Assembly: GCA_023397245.1 (NCBI GenBank)
Contig: JAEWUH010000183.1
Location: 1-19,651 of the forward strand
Length of the DNA stretch: 19,651 nucleotides
Direction of reading: 5' to 3'
Source: Bacillota bacterium
Lineage (GTDB): Bacteria > Bacillota > Clostridia > Oscillospirales > Acutalibacteraceae
Part shown: positions 15,007-19,651 of the stretch, one piece after another
Layout of the letters: each line of letters starts with the position of its first letter
How positions within the stretch are numbered: the stretch's first letter is position 1
Notes under the pieces: model-generated
Told to the model about the DNA's origin: nothing
The model's database searches: none
Seen by the model: only the letters and a program-made list of their open reading frames with translations
Position numbers and translations under genes: made by a program

Positions 15007-15944
15007 TGACTGAATTTAAAGGAACCAGAGAGGCGTTTGCCGCCGCCATGCTTGATATGGCCGAGACCAACGACAAAATCATGGTGATCTCCCCGGACTC
15101 TTTAAAGGCAATGCGCGCCGTACCGTTCGGTGAGAAATATCCGGAACACTACGTGGAGTGCGGCATTGCGGAGCAGTGCGCGGTAGACGTGGCCGCGGGC
15201 CTTGCAAGCAGCGGCATGGTGCCTTTTGTGGGTACTTACTGCGGATTCCTGACCATGCGTGCCTGCGAGCAAATGCGTACTTTCGTCGGCTACACGAACC
15301 TGAACGCAAAATTTGTGGGCGTGAACGCCGGTCTGCTCGGCGGTGAACGCGAGGGCGTAACGCATCAATTCTATGAAGACCTCGGTATCCTCTCCAGCAT
15401 ACCGAATTTTACAATTTTCACACCGGCTGACCCCGCGCAGTGCTATCACGCGATTAAGATGGCTGCGGAGATCGAAGGCCCGGTTTATATCCGTGCGGGC
15501 AGCGGCCGTGAAAAAGATGTGTATGACAGGAACGCGCCGTTTTCACCGGACGGGATTACCGTATGGAAAAACTATGGCACCGATGCGGTGCTGTTCTCCA
15601 ATGGATTTGTGCTGAACCGCGTGCTGAAAGCCGCCGACCTGCTGAAAGAGCAGGGGATCAACGTAACGGCAGCCGATGTCAACATCCTGTACGGCAAAAA
15701 GCCGGAGAAGATTCTGGAAGTTATGGCCGGCAGCGAACAGCTCTTCACCGTGGAGGATCACAACATAAACGGCGGCCTCGGTTCCTACATCAGCCGTCTT
15801 GCCTGCGAAAACAAGCCTGCAAAGGTTCGGCGCATCGCGCTCACTACTTACGGCGAGTCCGGCCCGGCCGAAGCGCTGGCGGACGATTACGGGTTCTCCC
15901 CGGAGTCCATTGCGGAAACCGTCCGAGCTGCATTAAACAAGTAA
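15006..15944 (+). CDS. Transketolase-like enzyme, C-terminal subunit
   Basis: A 312-residue partner of the preceding subunit, holding the pyrimidine-binding and C-terminal transketolase domains. It contains VECGIAEQ with Glu56, the conserved residue that activates thiamine diphosphate. Then come the GTYCGFLTMRACEQMR stretch and GGEREGVTHQFYEDLGILSSI, containing the usual THQ-x-x-E-D pattern. The C-terminal domain shows TVEDHNINGGLGSYI. The ATG overlaps the stop of the N-terminal subunit (TGATG), giving tight coupling and equal amounts. The pair should form the usual heterotetramer. The substrate is not evident from sequence; the neighbours suggest a sugar or sugar acid taken up by the ABC transporter downstream. 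Confidence 0.9.
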   Translation: MTEFKGTREAFAAAMLDMAETNDKIMVISPDSLKAMRAVPFGEKYPEHYVECGIAEQCAVDVAAGLASSGMVPFVGTYCGFLTMRACEQMRTFVGYTNLNAKFVGVNAGLLGGEREGVTHQFYEDLGILSSIPNFTIFTPADPAQCYHAIKMAAEIEGPVYIRAGSGREKDVYDRNAPFSPDGITVWKNYGTDAVLFSNGFVLNRVLKAADLLKEQGINVTAADVNILYGKKPEKILEVMAGSEQLFTVEDHNINGGLGSYISRLACENKPAKVRRIALTTYGESGPAEALADDYGFSPESIAETVRAALNK

Positions 15945-16029
15945 TTTTCACCAATGCCCGAAATAACTGGACAGAGGAAAAATATTAAAAGAAATAAAGT
16001 TTAAAATTCAAAAGGAGCGCGTATTAAAA

Positions 16030-16893
16030 ATGAAAAGAATCAAAGTAGCAGTGATTGGTGCCGGCGGCAAAATGGGCACACGCACCAGTAACAATCTGGC
16101 AAAAAGAACGGATCTGTTCGACCTGAAACTGGTGGAAAATTCCCCCAAGGGCATAGAGAGCATCCGTGCCCGCGGTTTGGACGTTACCCCGGCGGAAGAA
16201 GCTTTTGCCGATTCCGAAATCATTGTATTTGCCGTACCGGACACCCTGATCCAAAAGCTTTCCGCGATCTATGTTCCCATGATGAATCCGGGCGCAGGTC
16301 TGCTGATTCTGGATCCTGCCGCTGCGGTTGCCAGAGAACTGAGCCTGCGGGACGACTGCACATTCGGTGTAGCCCATCCCTGCCATCCGTCCTATTTCCT
16401 GGATCAGGATACCTATGAGGCACGCCAGGACCGCTTTGGCGGCTGCGGCGGCAAACAGGATATCGTCATGAGCAAGATTCAGGGCGAGGACGACCGTTTT
16501 GCGCAGATGGTGGAAGTAGCCAAGAACATGTACGCGCCGGTTGAGCATGCCTATGTCATGTCGTCCGAGCAGATCGCGTTTTTGGAGCCTACCCTTGTTG
16601 AACTGCTTGGCGCCACCTGCCTGTATGCCATGGCGGAAACCGTGGACAAGGCAGAGGAGAGAGGCATTGAGCGCGACGCCGCCATCTCTTTCCTGACCGG
16701 CCATATCTACAACCTGACCGCAAACTTTCTGGGACTGCTGCCCGGCAAGCCGCCTGTATCCGACGCCTGCAAAGTGGCTATCGGCCTTGGCAACCGTCTG
16801 GTTCTCCGTGACGACTGGAAGAAGATCTGGGATGACGAAGTGCTTAATAAAGTCATCGCTACCATGCTTCACCCGGAAAATCCCCAGATTTAA
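16030..16893 (+). CDS. NAD(P)-dependent oxidoreductase, phosphogluconate-dehydrogenase-like / ApnO-like
   Basis: A 287-residue Rossmann-fold enzyme. The N-terminus has the dinucleotide motif VIGAGGKMGTRTS (Gly10-Gly16), followed by DSEIIVFAVPD. HPCHPS (His116, His119) and a helical C-terminal domain with LEPTLVELLGATCLYAM and FLTGHIYNLTANF resemble, as I recall the family, the phosphogluconate-dehydrogenase-like C-terminal domain typified by D-apionate oxidoisomerase (ApnO). It is not a true 6-phosphogluconate dehydrogenase. It lies 85 bases after the split transketolase, with AAAGGAG at 16011-16017 (a rather long 12-base spacing), and before ribose-type ABC genes. A role in oxidising or oxidatively rearranging a sugar acid so that transketolase can use it is an inference. 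Confidence 0.8.
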   Translation: MKRIKVAVIGAGGKMGTRTSNNLAKRTDLFDLKLVENSPKGIESIRARGLDVTPAEEAFADSEIIVFAVPDTLIQKLSAIYVPMMNPGAGLLILDPAAAVARELSLRDDCTFGVAHPCHPSYFLDQDTYEARQDRFGGCGGKQDIVMSKIQGEDDRFAQMVEVAKNMYAPVEHAYVMSSEQIAFLEPTLVELLGATCLYAMAETVDKAEERGIERDAAISFLTGHIYNLTANFLGLLPGKPPVSDACKVAIGLGNRLVLRDDWKKIWDDEVLNKVIATMLHPENPQI

Positions 16894-16995
16894 ATTTTTC
16901 CCCGGTTTCGGCAATCCTGTTCATGCAGCCCATTTTGCACACAGTGCGTGAAAATTGCGACGCATTTGGAGCGTAGAATCGTAACGCATTTGTTA

Positions 16996-17016
16996 TTCAG
17001 GCGGATACCGCCTGAA
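16996..17016 (+). promoter_or_regulatory. Perfect 9-bp hairpin before the binding-protein ribosome site
   Basis: TTCAGGCGG and CCGCCTGAA pair completely around a three-base ATA loop and lie 13 bases before the AGGAG of the downstream lipoprotein gene. No U-run follows. It may stabilise or shield the 5' end of the binding-protein message, or be an operator. Confidence 0.5.
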
Positions 17017-17041
17017 ATATGTATTGAAAAGGAGAATGAAA

Positions 17042-18202
17042 ATGAATCTGAAATCCCGCATGATGGCCCTGTTATTGGCAACGACAATGGTTCTCAGCCT
17101 GTCCGCCTGTGGTTCAGGCAGCTCCGGCAGCAGCGCGGCTGCCTCCGCCCCTGCCGGAGGAGCTTCCTCCGCAGAATCCGTACAGCCCGCTTCCGCTGCA
17201 GAGGCTTCCTCCGCGGATGCCGCTGCTTCGGGAGACGCCGCCGCTTCCGGAGAATACGCCCTCAAGTCCGGCAAATATGTAATCGGGCTTTCCAACTCCT
17301 TCTATGGCAATACCTGGCGTAAACAAATGGTGAGCTCCTTCACTCAGGCTGCCGAAGAAGCCAAGAAAAAGGGTTATATCTCCAGCTATGAAATCCAGAA
17401 CGGTGATAATACCGTCAATACCCAGATTGCTCAGATTAACTCCTTCATCCTGAAAAAGGTTGACGCCATCTGCATTAACGCCGCTTCCTCCACGGCGTTG
17501 AACGATGTTATCAAGAAAGCCATGAATCAGGGAATAAAAATCATTGCGTTTGACTCCATTATTGACTTGGACGGCGCTTATACCATGGACTACAACTGGG
17601 TCAGCATGGGCGAAAAGAAAACGCAGTTCGTGATGGATGCCATCGGCGGCAAGGGCAATGTCATTGTTGTCCGCGGGCCTTCCGGCGGCGCTCCCGACGC
17701 AGGTATCTACAAGGGCATCAAAAACGTCCTTGATAAGTATCCGGACGTTAAGATCGCTGCAGAAATTCAGGGTCAGGCAGATGCTACGGTTACCCAGCAG
17801 GGCATTCTGAACGTACTGTCCTCCCTGCCCAAGATCAGCGCGGTTATTACCCACTGCGGCGCCGATTCCATGGGCGTTGTAAACGCCTTCAAATCCATGA
17901 ATATGGACGTGCCGCTCACCATCGGCGACAACACCGCAGAATTCATGACCTGGTGGAACCAGCAGTCATCCAGCGGCTATAAGACCATGTCCGTCAACTC
18001 CACGCCTTCCTGCGGCGCCGGCGCCCTCTGGGTTGCGGTTGGCGTTCTGAACGGTGTGAAAGTACCTCAGAAGATGTACCTGCCTTTCATTTACATCAAT
18101 CAGGATGAGGTCAGCAAGTATTCCAATCTGCAGGCCGGCACAATCGCCAGCCCCTACATGACCTATGACTATGTAGTAGCCAATATCCTGAAAGCTGCTT
18201 AA
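17042..18202 (+). CDS. Ribose-type ABC transporter solute-binding lipoprotein
   Basis: A 386-residue extracellular binding protein of the RbsB-like class (Peripla_BP_4). A signal peptide ends in the lipobox LSAC (Cys23), followed by an unusually long Ala/Ser/Gly linker (24-71) that repeats DAAASG. The mature fold starts YVIGLSNSFYGNTWRKQMV and includes VDAICINAASSTALNDVI and the hinge-type GVVNAFKSM region. ATG 17042 is chosen because AGGAG at 17030-17034 is seven bases away; ATG 17036 and TTG 17024 are in frame. It differs in family from the MalE-like protein upstream. Ligands of this class are mostly monosaccharides (pentoses, hexoses, branched or deoxy sugars). The linked transketolase and oxidoreductase suggest a non-standard one. 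Confidence 0.9.
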   Translation: MNLKSRMMALLLATTMVLSLSACGSGSSGSSAAASAPAGGASSAESVQPASAAEASSADAAASGDAAASGEYALKSGKYVIGLSNSFYGNTWRKQMVSSFTQAAEEAKKKGYISSYEIQNGDNTVNTQIAQINSFILKKVDAICINAASSTALNDVIKKAMNQGIKIIAFDSIIDLDGAYTMDYNWVSMGEKKTQFVMDAIGGKGNVIVVRGPSGGAPDAGIYKGIKNVLDKYPDVKIAAEIQGQADATVTQQGILNVLSSLPKISAVITHCGADSMGVVNAFKSMNMDVPLTIGDNTAEFMTWWNQQSSSGYKTMSVNSTPSCGAGALWVAVGVLNGVKVPQKMYLPFIYINQDEVSKYSNLQAGTIASPYMTYDYVVANILKAA

Positions 18203-18241
18203 TTTGTGGTTCTCCTTAGCAAAAAGCCGAGGTAAATCAAC

Positions 18242-18272
18242 GGCCGCCTGGCACGCCCTGCCCCAGGCGGCC
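18242..18272 (+). terminator. Strong GC hairpin after the binding-protein gene (attenuator or 3' stabiliser)
   Basis: GGCCGCCTGG (18242-18251) and CCAGGCGGCC (18263-18272) form a perfect 10-bp stem with an 11-base loop. The following bases are TCATAAAAGAAAAG, with no U-run. It is more likely a message-stabilising or partial read-through structure that keeps binding-protein mRNA above ATPase mRNA, a common arrangement in ABC operons. Confidence 0.5.
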
Positions 18273-18281
18273 TCATAAAAG

Positions 18282-18303
18282 AAAAGACTTCTAAAAGACT
18301 TCT
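18282..18303. repeat. Tandem 11-bp direct repeat
   Basis: AAAAGACTTCT occurs twice without a gap (18282-18292 and 18293-18303), between the GC hairpin and a second hairpin. It could arise by replication slippage or be a protein-binding pair; no known site is recognised. Confidence 0.6.
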
Positions 18304-18316
18304 GAAAATTATTTCA

Positions 18317-18336
18317 TGCGCGGATATTTCCGCGCA
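18317..18336 (+). other. Perfect 8-bp hairpin with a four-base loop
   Basis: TGCGCGGA and TCCGCGCA pair fully around TATT, 80 bases upstream of the ATPase gene. No T-run follows. It is the second stem in the same 210-base gap and may be part of the same mRNA-processing or attenuation arrangement. Confidence 0.4.
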
Positions 18337-18412
18337 AAAGACCAGACGGGCAGGGCTTTTATAATGATAATGCAGATTAAGATACAGAAAACAGCGAATT
18401 GAGGTGAATGTA

Positions 18413-19651
18413 TTGGACGCAACGACGAAACCCGCGGAATCCCGTCAGGGCCAAAAAACAACCCCTTTGGTTGATGCAAAACATTTCCGCAAGGTCTATT
18501 TTCCAACGATTGCGGTCAATGACATCAGTATTTCTCTCCAACAGGGAGACATTCTCGCTCTGGTCGGCGCGAACGGAGCCGGCAAAAGCACGCTGATCAA
18601 TACTTTGTCAGGTGTGATCTGCTGCGATGAAGGCGAGCTGATTTTTGACGGAAAAACGGTAAATCTGGCGGAGTACAGCCCGGCGGTGGCAAGAAATCTT
18701 GGAATCCGGGTGGTCCATCAGGAACTTTCTCTGTGTAAAAACCTTACGGTTTATGAAAATTTCTATGTAGAGCAATCCCAAAGCATAAAGGCTACCTTTG
18801 GCTGGCGCAAGCAGGCTCAGACCATGGCGCGGGAAGCTTTGGACCGTGTATTTCCCGGCAACGGCATCGACGTTACGGCAGGGCTGGATTCCCTGAGTAT
18901 CGCCCAGCAGCAAATGGTGGAAATCGCGCGGGCTACCAGCGACAAAAACATGAAGCTGATGATTCTTGACGAGCCGACCTCTTCGCTGCCCATTGAGCAG
19001 ACGGAGCAGCTTCAGGATTATCTGATCAGCACAGCCAAAGAAGGCATGACATATATTTACATTTCTCACCGCCTGAAAGAGATCATGACGATTGCCAACC
19101 GCGTGTACATCATGCAGAACGGCAACGAAAAGTGGCAGGGCTCCATCAAAGAGACCAGCGAGGAACACATGGTCAAGCTTATGGGCGAGGGGATCGGCAA
19201 CGGCGACGATGCTGCGGAGCTCTCCGACTTCAAAGCCGCGGAAATCAATCAAAACATAAGCGTGGTATGTGATCATTACACCACGAAAGCTCTCCGTGAT
19301 ATCTCTTTCCGGACCTTCGGCGGCCAGATCCTGGGCCTTACCGGACTGGAAGGAAACGGCCAGCTGGACCTGCTGCAGGATATTTTCCTGAAGGCCGCGA
19401 AAAAGAAATCCGGGCTCCGCGTAACCGGCAAGGTTGCGTATGTGGCCGGCGACCGGAAAAAAGAAGGCATATTCCCGCTGTGGTCTATCGCGGACAATCA
19501 GGTGATCACAAAGGCAGCCGGCAGCGGCATCTTCAAACATCTGAGTAAGCAGTGGCTTGATGAAGCGGTCGGCTACTGGTATAATAAGCTCCATATCAAA
19601 AGCGATGGCACGGACGCCCTGATTACCAGCCTTTCCGGAGGAAACCAGCAG
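18413..19651 (+). CDS. Ribose-type ABC transporter ATP-binding protein (RbsA/MglA family), 3'-truncated
   Basis: The first 413 residues of a double-ATPase subunit that powers monosaccharide import; the family is usually about 500 residues long and the frame runs off the window. Domain 1 has Walker A GANGAGKST (52-60), the LSIAQQQMVEIAR signature from about 161, Walker B LMILDEPTSSLP and the switch ISHRLKEI. Domain 2 begins with the degenerate Walker A region GLTGLEGNGQ that is normal for this family, and the window ends inside its LSGGNQQ signature. TTG 18413 is the chosen start, five bases after GAGGTGA (18401-18407); no in-frame ATG is nearby. The ribose-type permease partner is expected just beyond the right edge. 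Confidence 0.93.
   Translation, partial: MDATTKPAESRQGQKTTPLVDAKHFRKVYFPTIAVNDISISLQQGDILALVGANGAGKSTLINTLSGVICCDEGELIFDGKTVNLAEYSPAVARNLGIRVVHQELSLCKNLTVYENFYVEQSQSIKATFGWRKQAQTMAREALDRVFPGNGIDVTAGLDSLSIAQQQMVEIARATSDKNMKLMILDEPTSSLPIEQTEQLQDYLISTAKEGMTYIYISHRLKEIMTIANRVYIMQNGNEKWQGSIKETSEEHMVKLMGEGIGNGDDAAELSDFKAAEINQNISVVCDHYTTKALRDISFRTFGGQILGLTGLEGNGQLDLLQDIFLKAAKKKSGLRVTGKVAYVAGDRKKEGIFPLWSIADNQVITKAAGSGIFKHLSKQWLDEAVGYWYNKLHIKSDGTDALITSLSGGNQQ

Noticed and set aside
16024..16914. A 296-codon minus-strand open frame
   Set aside because: It mirrors the oxidoreductase gene, which has a clear dinucleotide-binding motif on the + strand; no ribosome site or family supports the antisense frame.
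18360..18365. TATAAT as an internal promoter for the ATPase gene
   Set aside because: No acceptable -35 box lies 16-18 bases upstream.
18608..19594. A 328-codon open frame on the minus strand
   Set aside because: It lies wholly opposite the RbsA-type ATPase, whose Walker and signature motifs are on the + strand. The translation has no recognisable domain, so it is a codon-usage shadow.

Overview
The window reads as chromosomal DNA of a fermentative, low-to-mid GC Gram-positive anaerobe, most likely a clostridial (Oscillospirales- or Lachnospiraceae-like) bacterium. The grounds are strong AGGAGG-type ribosome sites, TTGACA-N17-TATAAT promoters, GTG/TTG starts, lipoprotein-anchored ABC binding proteins and Firmicutes-type PTS components. 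The genus cannot be fixed from sequence alone. All real genes lie on the + strand, in three carbohydrate-uptake modules separated by terminators and regulated promoters.

Module 1 (1-6489) is a nearly complete phosphotransferase (PTS) operon for an alpha-glucoside of the maltose type: 3' part of a glucose-family EIIA, enzyme I (ptsI), an HPr, an EIICB transporter of the GlvC/MalP type, a GH4 6-phospho-alpha-glucosidase carrying the CDMP motif, a small two-helix membrane protein, an acylphosphatase and a second HPr. The first HPr has His15 but Lys at position 46; the second has both His15 and Ser46. A 52-bp insertion-sequence-like relic with a TTA duplication sits between the first HPr gene and the transporter gene. 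The module ends in a strong hairpin terminator.

Module 2 (about 6700-12985) is a maltodextrin-type operon. A LacI-family repressor gene comes first and has a near-consensus promoter with a LacI-type palindrome at the predicted transcription start. It is followed by a GH13 cyclomaltodextrinase/neopullulanase-like enzyme (ATGA overlap), a lipoprotein solute-binding protein and two MalF/MalG-like permeases. No ATPase is encoded, so a shared ATPase elsewhere is implied. The two modules together give the cell parallel PTS and ABC routes for alpha-glucosides.

Module 3 (about 13120-19651, running off the right edge) starts with a FadR-subfamily GntR regulator. Near-identical GTN3AC sites (ATGTCC[T/G]ACGT) lie in its own promoter and upstream of the next operon. 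That operon encodes a two-subunit transketolase, a Rossmann oxidoreductase of the phosphogluconate-dehydrogenase-like/ApnO-like family, a ribose-type ABC binding lipoprotein and an RbsA-type double ATPase cut by the window edge. This looks like a catabolic cassette for an unusual sugar or sugar acid and is the best candidate here for an undescribed pathway. No RNA genes, CRISPR arrays or complete mobile elements were seen.
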